From Mycolicibacterium cosmeticum (GTDB taxonomy: Bacteria > Actinomycetota > Actinomycetes > Mycobacteriales > Mycobacteriaceae): a stretch of DNA of 64,000 nt. The position numbers and the translations under genes were made by a program. The notes beneath the pieces are model-generated. The model saw only the letters and a program-made list of their open reading frames with translations, did not search any database and had not been told where the DNA came from. Location: NCBI RefSeq assembly GCF_000613185.1, contig NZ_CCBB010000003.1, positions 1,488,001 to 1,552,000 of the forward strand, given 5' to 3'. Shown in pieces: positions 20,689 through 29,484 of this stretch. Within the stretch, counting starts at the first letter, position 1, and the number at the start of each line of letters is the position of its first letter.

Positions 20689-21375
20689 ATGCGTGTTGTT
20701 TCGCTGGCCGTTTCTCTTGTGCTGCTGGGGTCCGCAGGCACGGGAGTGGCCTCGGCCGCCCCGCCCAAATGCTCCGATGTGGGCGGCAACCCGGGGCCCG
20801 ATTCGACCTGCGTGGTGCAGGCCACCGATCCGGCTTACACCCTCAACATCACGTTCCCGACCGATTTCCCGAACCAGAGCGCCGTCTTCGACTACGTCAA
20901 GCAGACCCGGGACGGGTTCCTGAACGTCGCACGCACGCCGGACTCCCGCGGCATGCCCTACGAGTTGGACACCACCACAACCCAGTACAACTCGTCGGTG
21001 CCGCCCCGGGGCACGCAGTCGGTGGTCTTCACCACCTACCAGAACGTGGGCGGTGCGCACCCGCAGACCTTCTACAAGGCCTTCAACTGGGACCAGGCCT
21101 TGGGCAAGCCGATCACCTTCGAGAACTTGTTCCGCGCGGGCACCGACCCGTTGCCGGCGATCTTCCCGGTGGTGCAGGCCGAACTGGCCAAGCAGTCCGG
21201 TCTGGTCAATCCGGTGGCACCCGCGGCGGGTCTGGACCCGGCCAACTACCAGAACTTCGCGATCACCAACGACGCGATCATCTTCTTCTTCAGCCAGGGT
21301 GAGCTGTTGCCGGAAGCGGCCGGGGCCGTGCAGGTGTCAGTGCCGCGCGGGCCGATCGACCCGATGATCGCCTGA
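20689..21375 (+). CDS. Secreted DUF3298-type protein, TB22.2-like
   Basis: 228 residues with a clear signal peptide (1-23, ending GVASAAPP) and a GGAGG site at 20673-20677. The mature part has the DUF3298/RsiV-like layout: a TLNITFPTDFPNQSAVFDYVKQ strand-helix unit, GGAHPQTFYKAFNWDQALGKPITFENLF near residue 120-150, and a FFFSQGELLPEAAGAVQVSVP C-terminus. It corresponds to M. tuberculosis TB22.2 (Rv3036c), reported there as a cell-wall esterase. It acts outside the membrane. Its stop is separated by 1 bp from the stop of the convergent lipoprotein gene. Confidence 0.88.
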   Translation: MRVVSLAVSLVLLGSAGTGVASAAPPKCSDVGGNPGPDSTCVVQATDPAYTLNITFPTDFPNQSAVFDYVKQTRDGFLNVARTPDSRGMPYELDTTTTQYNSSVPPRGTQSVVFTTYQNVGGAHPQTFYKAFNWDQALGKPITFENLFRAGTDPLPAIFPVVQAELAKQSGLVNPVAPAAGLDPANYQNFAITNDAIIFFFSQGELLPEAAGAVQVSVPRGPIDPMIA

Positions 21376-21376
21376 G

Positions 21377-22693
21377 TCAGGCGGGGGCGAAGCCGTAGAC
21401 CTGGCCGTCGCTGGTCGCGGCGACCACGCGGCGATCGTGGCCGATCGACACGCCCACCGGCCACCCGGTGGCCTCGGGCAGCTCGTAATGGTTCAGCGTG
21501 TGGCCGTCGCTGGGGTCGAAGGCCAACAGCGCCAAGCCGTTCGCGCCGTCGCGGGTCACCGTGTACGCCGTCCGCGCACCGGCCTGACTCGACGTCGACA
21601 GCGGCTCGGTGTCGTCACGGGTCCAGGCGATCTTGCCGCTGTCCCCGCCGTCGCTGATACCCACCAGTTTGGCGCCCGGTCCGCCGCCGGCGACGATCAC
21701 GCCCTGCGGCGACACCGACGGCGGGGTCTGGGGCTGGAAGTCCAGTGCCACCGACCATTTCGGTGTGCCGTCGGCGGTGTTGATGGCCCACAGTTTGCGG
21801 TCGCGGCCGTTGACGTAGGCGGTGCGGCCGTCGGCCGAGAGCACCGGGGCGGCGAGCGGGCCGCCGCCCACCGCGGTGCTGGTCCATTCGCGGGTCAGCA
21901 TCGGTGTCTGGTTCGGCTTGTAGCGCAGGCCGATCAGTGCCGGGGCGGGTGCCTGCGGCTCCCACAGGGTGGCCACCACGATGCCGGTGTCCGCGGAGAA
22001 GGCGGGGGCCGCCGCCACCGGGCAGCCGCGCCGGGCCGGCGCGCAATCCTGCAGGCCGCGTTGGGCATCGGTCGGGTCGACGCCCGCCACCAGATCCATC
22101 GGGGTGCCGATCACGGTGCCGCGGTGCGCGTCGAACACCAGCACCTGACCGAGATGGGTGAGCACCAGCAGTTGGCCGGGGTCCAGTAGCCGTGGCGTGC
22201 TGGGCATCCCGATGACGGGCTGGCGCCAGCGGATCCACTGGGTCGGCGGGAACGACATGACGGCGCCGGGCTGGCCGATGTACAGGTTGTCGAAGCCGTC
22301 GATCAGGGGGCTGGACATGCCGCCGCCCTGCCACAGCCGGGTGCACCAGCGCTGCCTGCCGTTGTTGTCGCTCTCCCACAGCATCAGGGAGCAGCCGTCG
22401 GCGGTCTGGGCGTTGGCGGCCAGGTACCCGCCGGCGCCCAGGGCGACCTGCGCGCCGAGCTCACCTTTGACCGACCGGCTCCACTCCAGCTTCAGGGTGT
22501 TCGCCCCGTCGACCGGGCTGTAACTGCTATTGGCGGCGTCGGCGTACTGGGCCGACCAGCCCTGGGCGGGATGGGCCTCCACCCAGGAGTCGGTGTTGCC
22601 GCAGGAAGTCACGGTCAGCGCCGCGACACCCAGCACAGCAGCGAACCGGCGTATCGCCGTAGTGGGAGCAGGCAACGTCGTGGAAGCAGGCAT
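21377..22693 (-). CDS. PQQ-like beta-propeller lipoprotein (Rv3035-like)
   Basis: 438 residues. A signal peptide with lipobox VTSC near residue 31 anchors the protein outside the membrane. The rest shows repeated propeller blades with Trp-containing strands (RQRWCTRLW, TPKWSVALD, GKIAWTRDD) and GFDNLYIG or RTAYVNGRDRKLWAIN units, as in PQQ-binding-like eight-bladed proteins. PQQ itself is not necessarily bound. The place next to MGLP genes matches Rv3035, whose function is unknown; a scaffold or export role for the cell-envelope glycan is possible. A TAGTCT box 9 nt upstream supports the ATG at 22693. Confidence 0.85.
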   Translation of the reverse strand: MPASTTLPAPTTAIRRFAAVLGVAALTVTSCGNTDSWVEAHPAQGWSAQYADAANSSYSPVDGANTLKLEWSRSVKGELGAQVALGAGGYLAANAQTADGCSLMLWESDNNGRQRWCTRLWQGGGMSSPLIDGFDNLYIGQPGAVMSFPPTQWIRWRQPVIGMPSTPRLLDPGQLLVLTHLGQVLVFDAHRGTVIGTPMDLVAGVDPTDAQRGLQDCAPARRGCPVAAAPAFSADTGIVVATLWEPQAPAPALIGLRYKPNQTPMLTREWTSTAVGGGPLAAPVLSADGRTAYVNGRDRKLWAINTADGTPKWSVALDFQPQTPPSVSPQGVIVAGGGPGAKLVGISDGGDSGKIAWTRDDTEPLSTSSQAGARTAYTVTRDGANGLALLAFDPSDGHTLNHYELPEATGWPVGVSIGHDRRVVAATSDGQVYGFAPA

Positions 22694-22702
22694 CGAGTCC
22701 CG

Positions 22703-22708
22703 AGACTA
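22703..22708 (-). promoter_or_regulatory. -10 box for the beta-propeller lipoprotein gene
   Basis: TAGTCT on the minus strand ends 9 nt before the start codon. It lies only 18 bp from the plus-strand -10 box at 22727, so the two divergent promoters overlap. Confidence 0.4.
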
Positions 22709-22726
22709 TCCGGTGCCGCCCTCGCG

Positions 22727-22732
22727 TAGGCT
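22727..22732 (+). promoter_or_regulatory. -10 box for the acyltransferase gene
   Basis: TAGGCT ends 8 nt before the ATG at 22741; the transcript is leaderless or nearly so. Confidence 0.45.
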
Positions 22733-22740
22733 GACCGGCC

Positions 22741-23478
22741 ATGACGACGATGTGGGGCGCGCCCCTTCACAAGAGGTGGCGCGGTTCTCGACTGCGTGAT
22801 CCGCGTCAGGCGCGATTCTTGACCGCCGACTCGCTGCGCTGGGTGCTGGCCAACAAGGCGTACACCCCGTGGTACCTGGTGCGGTACTGGCGGCTGCTGA
22901 AATTCAAGCTGGCCAACCCGCACATCATCACCCGCGGCATGGTGTTCCTGGGCAAGGGCGTGGAGATCCAGGCGACCCCGGAGCTGTCCACCATGGAGAT
23001 CGGCCGGTGGGTGCACATCGGGGACAAGAACACCATCCGCTGTCACGAGGGTTCGCTGCGCATCGGCGACAAGGTGGTGTTGGGCCGCGACAACGTGATC
23101 AACACCTACCTGGACATCGAGCTGGGGGACTCGGTGCTGATGGCCGACTGGTGCTACGTCTGCGACTTCGACCACAAGATGGACAGCCTGGAACTACCGA
23201 TCAAGGACCAGGGCATCGTCAAGAGCCCGTTGCGGATCGGGCCGGACACCTGGGTCGCGGCGAAGGTGACCATCCTGCGCGGGACGTCGATCGGGCGCGG
23301 GTGTGTGCTCGGCGCGCACGCCGTGGTCAAGGGGGAGATCCCGGACTACTCCATCGCCGTCGGCGCCCCCGCCAAGGTGGTCAAGAACCGCAAGGTGGCG
23401 TGGGACGCGTCGGCCGCCGACCGCGCCGAACTGGCGGCGGCACTGGCCGACATCGAGCGGAAGAAAGCCGCGCGCTAG
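22741..23478 (+). CDS. Hexapeptide-repeat acyltransferase (Rv3034c-like, MGLP cluster)
   Basis: 245 residues. A left-handed beta-helix is built from hexapeptide repeats between about residues 65 and 215 (IGRWVHIGDKNTIR, LRIGDKVVLGRDNVI, IGRGCVLGAHAVVKGEIPDYSIAVGAPAKVVK), the signature of O-acetyl/acyltransferases of the LbH group. Trimer formation is expected. In M. tuberculosis the corresponding gene Rv3034c lies in the cluster for methylglucose lipopolysaccharide, where the polymer carries acetyl and other short acyl groups. That role is inferred from position. The 3' end overlaps the convergent ArsR-like gene by 4 bp. Confidence 0.85.
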   Translation: MTTMWGAPLHKRWRGSRLRDPRQARFLTADSLRWVLANKAYTPWYLVRYWRLLKFKLANPHIITRGMVFLGKGVEIQATPELSTMEIGRWVHIGDKNTIRCHEGSLRIGDKVVLGRDNVINTYLDIELGDSVLMADWCYVCDFDHKMDSLELPIKDQGIVKSPLRIGPDTWVAAKVTILRGTSIGRGCVLGAHAVVKGEIPDYSIAVGAPAKVVKNRKVAWDASAADRAELAAALADIERKKAAR

Positions 23479-24236
23479 GCCCAGTCGATCCCGAAGTGCT
23501 CGGCCAGCGCCGCCCGGCCGCGGTCGGTGACGAGCACCGCGCGCCCGGTGTGCACCCGCTTGATCCACGCCGCCGCCACGAAGCGGTCCAGCAGCGCGCG
23601 GCCGAGCGCTCCGGACAGGTGATGGCGCTGCTCGGTCCAGTCGACGCAGTAGCCGATGAATGTGCGTGCACCGGTTGGTATTTCGACGCCGATATCGGCG
23701 AGGAAAACCCGCCCGTCTCGGCTCAGTTGGTAATCGATGTCATGGCCTGGCCGGCTCAACCCGTCGCGGTGGTCGCGGTGCGGCCGGTAGTGGCCGTCGC
23801 CGCCGGTGAGCATGTCGCGCTCCAGCAGGCTGCCCATCACGGCGACGCCGAGGCGGCCGGCGAGATGGTCGTAACAGGTGCGGGCGGACCGTAATCGGGC
23901 GGCGCGGGTGCCCTCGCGCAGGGAACGCACCGGTTGGGCGGGTGCGAGCCGGCCCAGCTGTTCCAGCAGCGCACCGACCTGCGGGCCGGCCAGCCGGTAG
24001 TACCGGTGCCTGCCCTGGGTGTGCACCGTGAGCAGGCCCGCCTCGGTCAGCTTGGCCAGATGCCCGCTGGCGGTGGAGCGGGCGATACCGGCCTCGGTGG
24101 CGAGCACGCTGGCGGGCAGCGCCCGGCCGTCGTCGAGCGCCAGCAACACCTTGCATCGGGCCGGATCGGCCAGCAGGGCGGCGACGCTGGCGATATCGGC
24201 GTCGCCGTGGGCGGGTAGTTCGGCGACGTCACGCAT
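23475..24236 (-). CDS. ArsR-like winged-helix transcriptional regulator
   Basis: 253 residues. The N-terminal winged helix spans about 15-90 (IASVAALLADPARCKVLLALDDGRALPASVLATEAGIARSTASGHL, then the wing LLTVHTQGRHRYYRL). The C-terminal half is of the extended ArsR type, with possible metal or ligand residues (CYDHLAGRLG, GHYRPHRDHRDG, FIGYCVDWTEQRHH). The ATG at 24236 overlaps the end of the MFS exporter gene by 8 bp, so the two form an operon. It is probably a repressor of the exporter acting at the 12-bp palindrome upstream of it, and responds to a compound the exporter removes. Effector unknown. Confidence 0.85.
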   Translation of the reverse strand: MRDVAELPAHGDADIASVAALLADPARCKVLLALDDGRALPASVLATEAGIARSTASGHLAKLTEAGLLTVHTQGRHRYYRLAGPQVGALLEQLGRLAPAQPVRSLREGTRAARLRSARTCYDHLAGRLGVAVMGSLLERDMLTGGDGHYRPHRDHRDGLSRPGHDIDYQLSRDGRVFLADIGVEIPTGARTFIGYCVDWTEQRHHLSGALGRALLDRFVAAAWIKRVHTGRAVLVTDRGRAALAEHFGIDWA

Positions 24237-25557
24237 GGCATACCTCCTTGGCGCGCACCCGGTAAGCGAGGATCGCACCGGACAATTCGACGATGCCACC
24301 GACCACCAGCGCCGCGCGAACACCGGCCGTGGCCAGCACGGTCCCGACCACCGCGATGCCCATGGTGACACCGATCAGCCGGGCCAGGTTCGCCAGGCCA
24401 GAGGCCAGCCCCGACCGCCGAACCGGCACGGCGGACAGCACCATGGTGACCGCGGGGCCGGTGTTGAACGCCAGCCCGGCGCCGACCAGCACGAAGGTCG
24501 CGGCCAGCAGGAGGAGGTGGGCGTCGGGTCCGACGGCGGCGTAGGCCAGAATGCCGGCCCCCATCAGGGTCAGGCCGACGATCATGGGTGGGCGCGGGCC
24601 GGTGCGGCGGGCGACGCGGCTGACCGCCGGGATCAGCGCCAGGTAGGTCAGCGGCAGCGGGAGGAACCACAGTGCGGTGGCCAGTGCGCTGGCGCCGCGC
24701 TGCTGCTGGAAGGCCAGGCTGTTCAGCCACATCAAGGAGTAGACCCCGAACGTCATGGCGAACGTGGCGCCGAGGCCGACGGCCAGTTGCCGGTTGCGGG
24801 CCAGGTCGGCCGGAATTGTCGGTTCCGGTGCGCGGCGCTGCCACCACACGAACGCCGCGCCGGCGACCACGACGACCGCGCTCAGCGCGGTGGTGTTCAG
24901 GGTGCCGAGTGAGCGGCCCTCCACCAACACCAGGGTCAGGGTGGCTAGCGACACCATGGCCAGCAACTGGCCCGGCACATCGGATCGGCGGGCGTCCGGA
25001 TCGCGGGACTCGGGCAAGTACCGGTACGACATGGCGAGCGCGGCCAGGCAGACGGGCACGTTGAGCCAGAAGATGGCGCGCCAACCCAGGGTGTCGGTCA
25101 GCACGCCGCCGAGCACCGGGCCCAGCGCCGCGCTGCTCGCGGCCACCATCGCCCAGGCGCTGGTGGCCTTGGCGCGTCCCGCGGCGTCGGGGAACGCTGC
25201 CGCGGCGATCGCCAGCCCCTGCGGCAGCATGATCCCGGCGGCGATGCCCTGCACCGCCCGGGCGGTCAGCAGGGTCCCGAGGTGCGGGGCGACCGCGCAG
25301 CCGAGCGAGGCCGCGGCGAACAGCGTCAGACCGATGCGCAGCACCGTGCGGCGGCCGAACCGGTCGCCCGCGGCGCCCGCGGTCAGCAGTACCGCGGCGA
25401 ACGCGACGTTGTAGGCGTCGGCCGCCCACTGGGCGGCAGACACCCCGCCGCCGAACTCGGTGCGGATGGCCGGTAACGCGAGGTTGACGGCGTTGCTGTC
25501 GATCAGCCCGACGAACAGGCCGAGGTAGGCGGCGATGAGCGTGGGGATGGTGCGCAT
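24229..25557 (-). CDS. MFS drug/metabolite exporter (EmrB/QacA-like)
   Basis: 442 residues with about 12 to 14 membrane segments. The MFS motif A is seen as GAAGDRFGRRTVLRIG near residue 62-77, and the exporter-specific motif C near residue 145 (ALGPVLGGVL). The N-terminal LIDSNAVNLALPAIRTEF is typical of the DHA2/EmrB group. It probably exports a toxic compound in exchange for protons. It is followed by the ArsR-like regulator in the same transcript. M. tuberculosis has no counterpart at this place between Rv3034c and Rv3032, so the pair is an accessory insertion. Confidence 0.88.
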   Translation of the reverse strand: MRTIPTLIAAYLGLFVGLIDSNAVNLALPAIRTEFGGGVSAAQWAADAYNVAFAAVLLTAGAAGDRFGRRTVLRIGLTLFAAASLGCAVAPHLGTLLTARAVQGIAAGIMLPQGLAIAAAAFPDAAGRAKATSAWAMVAASSAALGPVLGGVLTDTLGWRAIFWLNVPVCLAALAMSYRYLPESRDPDARRSDVPGQLLAMVSLATLTLVLVEGRSLGTLNTTALSAVVVVAGAAFVWWQRRAPEPTIPADLARNRQLAVGLGATFAMTFGVYSLMWLNSLAFQQQRGASALATALWFLPLPLTYLALIPAVSRVARRTGPRPPMIVGLTLMGAGILAYAAVGPDAHLLLLAATFVLVGAGLAFNTGPAVTMVLSAVPVRRSGLASGLANLARLIGVTMGIAVVGTVLATAGVRAALVVGGIVELSGAILAYRVRAKEVCHA

Positions 25558-25563
25558 GGCTCG

Positions 25564-25604
25564 ACGCTATGGCCGGGATGATTCGGTGCCCGCCGAATCA
25601 TCCC
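25564..25604 (-). promoter_or_regulatory. Leaderless promoter and 12-bp palindromic operator of the exporter-regulator operon
   Basis: On the minus strand TAGCGT (25569-25564) ends 6 nt before the exporter ATG. Upstream lies a perfect inverted repeat, GGGATGATTCGG at 25575-25586 and CCGAATCATCCC at 25593-25604, spaced by 6 nt. The expected -35 position falls in its centre, so a bound repressor would block RNA polymerase. Binding by the ArsR-like protein is inferred. Confidence 0.65.
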
Positions 25605-26037
25605 CGTCGCTTAGGTGAGCTAGGTATCTGGCCGGATTGGCTGGTGTGGCTAGTGAAAAGGCTTGGCGGCGAAGTTTGGTTGCACTGCGCCGAGGTCTAA
25701 CACTGGTTCGGCGAATTCGGCAAGATGCCCGTCGACCCCGTGAGCGTCCCCACGGCCGACGAGCCCTGGTGCGGCGAGTTCGACGAGTGCAAGTGCGAAG
25801 GCCGCGACTGCCCAGCGCGGCGGTGTCGCCTGGCCCAAACATACTGGACGCCTCCGCGGCCCATGACGAGCGCGCGGTGGCCACCATTTTTCGCAGGGCC
25901 GCCTTCGTGCTGAAGAGGCACGCCAACGCGAGCGTCGGTCGCGCCGAATGTCAGCAGTGCGCCGTAACCTCAACGTCGATCGGTAAACCGCTGTGTTGCG
26001 GCAGTGATCGACGTGCGTTGATGTCGGAGGAGCAACT
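25605..26037. other. Left flank of the restriction island, no recognisable gene
   Basis: These 433 bp lie between the operator and the restriction-modification gene. Several short open frames exist, for example a 62-codon plus-strand frame at 25725-25913 whose start (VPTADEPWCGEFDECKCEGRDC) has an unusual Cys cluster. None has a convincing ribosome site or a recognised domain. The only clear signal is GGAGGAG at 26026-26032, which serves the downstream gene. Composition is somewhat lower in GC than the core genes. Confidence 0.4.
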
Positions 26038-29010
26038 ATGGCCGAAGCGCCCAAAGAGATCTGGGACCTTGTTGAGAGGTACGAGCGGGAACGTCGGGCG
26101 TTCGAATCAGGCTCATACGGAGAAGCAGACACACGCAAAGAATTCATCGAACCACTCTTCGCGGCACTTGGCTGGGACGTCGTCAACCGCCGACAGTACT
26201 CCGAAGCCTACAAAGACGTGGTCAACGAATACAGCTTGAAGATCGGCGGCTCACACAAAGCGCCGGACTACGCGTTCCGCGTCGGCGGAAACCGAGTCTT
26301 TTTCGTCGAGGCCAAGAAGCCCAGTATCGATATTTCGAGGGATTCCCCGTCCGCGTATCAACTTCGCCGGTATGGGTGGACGGCGAAGCTGGCGATCAGT
26401 GTCCTTACGAACTTCAGGCATCTGGCGATCTACGACTGCACGCAGCAGCCATCGGACAACGACCGCGCTTCGGCCGCGCGGACCCTGCTCGTGCCTTGGA
26501 AAGACCTCATCGAGCGTTGGACAGAGGTCGAGGATCTTCTTAGCAACAAAGCGGTGAATCAAGGCTCTCTACAGCGGTACTTCGACCAGGCCAGTCGGCG
26601 GCGCGGCACGTCAGAGGTCGACGGAATTTTTCTGCTTCAAATGGAGCAGTGGCGCATCGCCCTGGCGCGCAACATCGCAAAGCTGAATCCGACAGTATCG
26701 GTCAACGAACTGAACGAAGCGGTCCAACAAACTCTCGACCGGATCGTCTTCCTGCGAATCGCAGAGGACCGTGGCATCGAGCCCTACGGTGACCTAAAGG
26801 ACGCATCGACCAGTAGCGGCGTGTACGCCCGCTTGCTCGATATATTCACCGCAGCAGATACGCGTTACAACTCGGGCCTATTTCATTTTAAGGCCGAGCG
26901 GGATCGGTCTTCATCCCCAGACAGGCTAACGCCCGGCTTGACCATCGAGGATGATGTCTTAAAAGACATCATCGGCTCAATGTATTACCCGACAAGCCCT
27001 TACGAATTTTCGGTTATGCCAGCTGACATTCTTGGGCAGGTATACGAACAATTCCTCGGCAAGGTCATTCGACTTACTGACAAGCGTGCGGTCGTCGTCG
27101 AAGAAAAACCAGAAATCCGCCACGCTGGAGGTGTTTACTACACACCTACATACATAGTTGAGCACATAGTGGAAAAAACACTAGGCCCGCTGCTGGAAGG
27201 CAAGACGATTCGCGCAGCGCGGAATATCCGTGTCCTTGATCCTGCATGCGGTTCAGGGTCCTTCCTGCTCGGGGCATTCGAGTACCTGATCCGGTGGTTC
27301 ACCAAAGCGCATTCGGAGTCCGGCTCCGCCTCCAGTCGACAGGTGCTGTTCAAGGATGCGAATGGCGAATTGCGGCTTACGTTAGAAGAGCGGAAGCGAA
27401 TACTGACTTCGAACCTCTTTGGTTTGGACATAGATCGGCAGGCGGTCGAGGTCACCAAACTTTCGTTGATGCTTCGTGTGTTGGAGGGCGAAACCAGCGA
27501 GACGATCAACAGCCAGCTGAAAATGTTCGCTGTCGAGCGCGCGCTACCCGATCTGGATAAGAACATCTTGTGCGGCAACAGCTTGGTTGACAGCTCAGTG
27601 ATTTCCGTCGTCGAACTGACGCCCGAAGAAGAGTACGACCTCAATCCTTTCGACTGGGCGGTTGGTTTTCCAGAGGCGATGGCTGCGAAGGGCTTCCATG
27701 CTGTCATCGGCAACCCGCCATATGACGTAATCGAAAAGGACCGTGGCGAAGCGTCGTGGCCGCACGACAAGTTGCGCGAGTACATTCCCAGCCGCACGGA
27801 CTACGAAGCCGCCCTCGGCGGGAAACTGAACCTTTACCGGTTCTTCCTGGTTCAGTCCAGCGAGCTCGTCCGCCCAGACGGCTACATGGGGATGATCGTT
27901 CCCATGGGACTTGCCGCCGACATAAGTACCCGTAACACGCGGAAGCATCTATTCACGTACTTGCGTAACCCTACGCTCGACTGCTTCCCACAGAAGGACA
28001 ATCCTTACAGGCGGATCTTTAGGGACGCAAAGTTATCAACGATGGTGGTCGCGGGCCAGAAGAGTGGCGGCAAGCTCACTGCGCAGAACCAGATAACCAC
28101 CCGCGTTTTTCCCGGCAATGACCTGAAGGACGAGTCAATCGACAATGTACTGAGCTTCGGCGACCTCCAACTTCTGAACTCTGCGAACGCGCCGGTTCCC
28201 TTGCTTGCAGCAGACGAATGGGAGATTTGTCGCGCCATTCACAGCCAGCCCCATGTTCGACGACTTAGCGACCTCGGCACGTCATACGTCGTTACCCGCG
28301 GAGAGATCAACCAGACGACCTACGGTCGGTACATCGTAGGTGCGGAAGAGAAGGAAGGGTACGAGCCGCTACTCAAAGGAGTGGAGGTCGGGACCTTCGA
28401 ATTGCGGGACACACTAAGCCAAGGCCAGCGAGAGATGTTGAACGCCAAGGCGCTTCGCAAGAGGTATCCAGGCAAGACGGCACCGTTGGCGCCTCGGATC
28501 GCTACTCAGCGAATTACCGGGGTCGACGAGCGCCAGCGATTAGTCTGCGCTGTCGTGTCATCACAGATGTGGTTTGCGGATTCGACGAACTCAATCGTGG
28601 CAGCTGAGGGCGCTCCGTTGCCGCTTGAGTACTTGGTGGCTCTGCTGAACTCAGACTTGATGCAATGGCGTTTCCGGTTAACGAGCAGCAACAATAATGT
28701 GGCATCAAATGAGCTTCTGGATCTTCCGATTGCGGTGCACGATCCAACGTCCCCGACCGAACACCAGTTGATTGAGAAAGTGATGAAGTCGGGCAACCGC
28801 ATTGCTGCGCTCAAGGCGCAGGCCAGAGCCGAAAAGACGTCTAGCGGCGCTCAGCGGATCGGTCGAATGCTGGAGTCAGCCTGGGTGTCGCTCGACGACG
28901 CGGTCTACGACCTTTACGGGTTGTCAAAGCGGCAGCGCAATCTTATAGAACGGAGACTCGGCGCTGCGCCGTTAGTGGCTCAGCTAACCGATGGAGACGG
29001 GGACATGTGA
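26038..29010 (+). CDS. Single-chain restriction-modification enzyme (type IIG/Eco57I-like)
   Basis: 990 residues combining cleavage and methylation. The N-terminal nuclease part has a PD-(D/E)xK pattern: P76-D77 and E91-A-K93 (FFVEAKKP). A helical linker leads to the N6-adenine methylase, with SAM motif I DPACGSG at 401-407 and catalytic NPPY at 559-562. The C-terminal third is a TaqI/Eco57I-like target-recognition part. A GGAGGAG site precedes the ATG. Codon use differs from neighbours, with many A/T-ending codons and TTA leucines, which are rare in this genome type, so recent transfer is likely. A phage-defence role is expected; the target sequence is not deducible. Confidence 0.9.
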   Translation: MAEAPKEIWDLVERYERERRAFESGSYGEADTRKEFIEPLFAALGWDVVNRRQYSEAYKDVVNEYSLKIGGSHKAPDYAFRVGGNRVFFVEAKKPSIDISRDSPSAYQLRRYGWTAKLAISVLTNFRHLAIYDCTQQPSDNDRASAARTLLVPWKDLIERWTEVEDLLSNKAVNQGSLQRYFDQASRRRGTSEVDGIFLLQMEQWRIALARNIAKLNPTVSVNELNEAVQQTLDRIVFLRIAEDRGIEPYGDLKDASTSSGVYARLLDIFTAADTRYNSGLFHFKAERDRSSSPDRLTPGLTIEDDVLKDIIGSMYYPTSPYEFSVMPADILGQVYEQFLGKVIRLTDKRAVVVEEKPEIRHAGGVYYTPTYIVEHIVEKTLGPLLEGKTIRAARNIRVLDPACGSGSFLLGAFEYLIRWFTKAHSESGSASSRQVLFKDANGELRLTLEERKRILTSNLFGLDIDRQAVEVTKLSLMLRVLEGETSETINSQLKMFAVERALPDLDKNILCGNSLVDSSVISVVELTPEEEYDLNPFDWAVGFPEAMAAKGFHAVIGNPPYDVIEKDRGEASWPHDKLREYIPSRTDYEAALGGKLNLYRFFLVQSSELVRPDGYMGMIVPMGLAADISTRNTRKHLFTYLRNPTLDCFPQKDNPYRRIFRDAKLSTMVVAGQKSGGKLTAQNQITTRVFPGNDLKDESIDNVLSFGDLQLLNSANAPVPLLAADEWEICRAIHSQPHVRRLSDLGTSYVVTRGEINQTTYGRYIVGAEEKEGYEPLLKGVEVGTFELRDTLSQGQREMLNAKALRKRYPGKTAPLAPRIATQRITGVDERQRLVCAVVSSQMWFADSTNSIVAAEGAPLPLEYLVALLNSDLMQWRFRLTSSNNNVASNELLDLPIAVHDPTSPTEHQLIEKVMKSGNRIAALKAQARAEKTSSGAQRIGRMLESAWVSLDDAVYDLYGLSKRQRNLIERRLGAAPLVAQLTDGDGDM

Positions 29011-29146
29011 AACGGGGCTTCGTGATGATCACCGCAGAAGGCGTGTCGCAGTCGCGATGACAAATTGTTGGTGCTGCAGCCCTGCTTGAGGGCTGAAACG
29101 CGGTTCTTGCTACGCCATTAATTGTCTCTCATAAGATCGCTGACAT

Positions 29147-29480
29147 CACCTGCTCAAGACATTCCACACCGGCTGGAGCGACTTTCAACTACCCGACGGA
29201 GCCGGTTGTCTGGGCGACGCCGACCGGCAACACGTACATCACCACGCCAGACGGCGCGCACTGGTTCCCGGCGCTGGGCACCCCGACGGGAACACCGACG
29301 CTCGGCCGCGCGGATCCGGCTGCCGGAGTGAGCAAAAGATGCCTACCCGTCGACGCACGCGCGCGCAGGAGCGGGCCCAGCGGATCGAGGCCGAGCGTGC
29401 GGCCAATCTGGCGCGCATCGACGAATGGAATGAGTGGTTACGTCGAGAACAAGCCAAAGAACAAGGGGTACCGCACTTTT
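29147..29480 (+). pseudogene. Frameshifted remnant of a 13E12-family (DUF222/HNH) gene
   Basis: Only the C-terminal part of a mycobacterial 13E12 protein can be followed, in three pieces. HLLKTFHTGWSDFQLPDG is read from 29147. VVWATPTGNTYITTPDGA is read from 29205 in a frame shifted by +1. MPTRRRTRAQERAQRIEAER is read from 29339 in another frame. The upstream DUF222 and HNH catalytic parts are missing, so the gene is dead. REP13E12 copies are known integration targets in mycobacteria, and the truncated copy marks the right edge of the restriction island. Confidence 0.65.
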
Positions 29481-29484
29481 GGCC

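Noticed and set aside
21369..21383. CGCCTGA-G-TCAGGCG palindrome at the convergent stop codons of the TB22.2-like and beta-propeller genes.
   Set aside because: The arms are only 7 bp with one base between them and arise from two TGA stops facing each other; there is no T tract.
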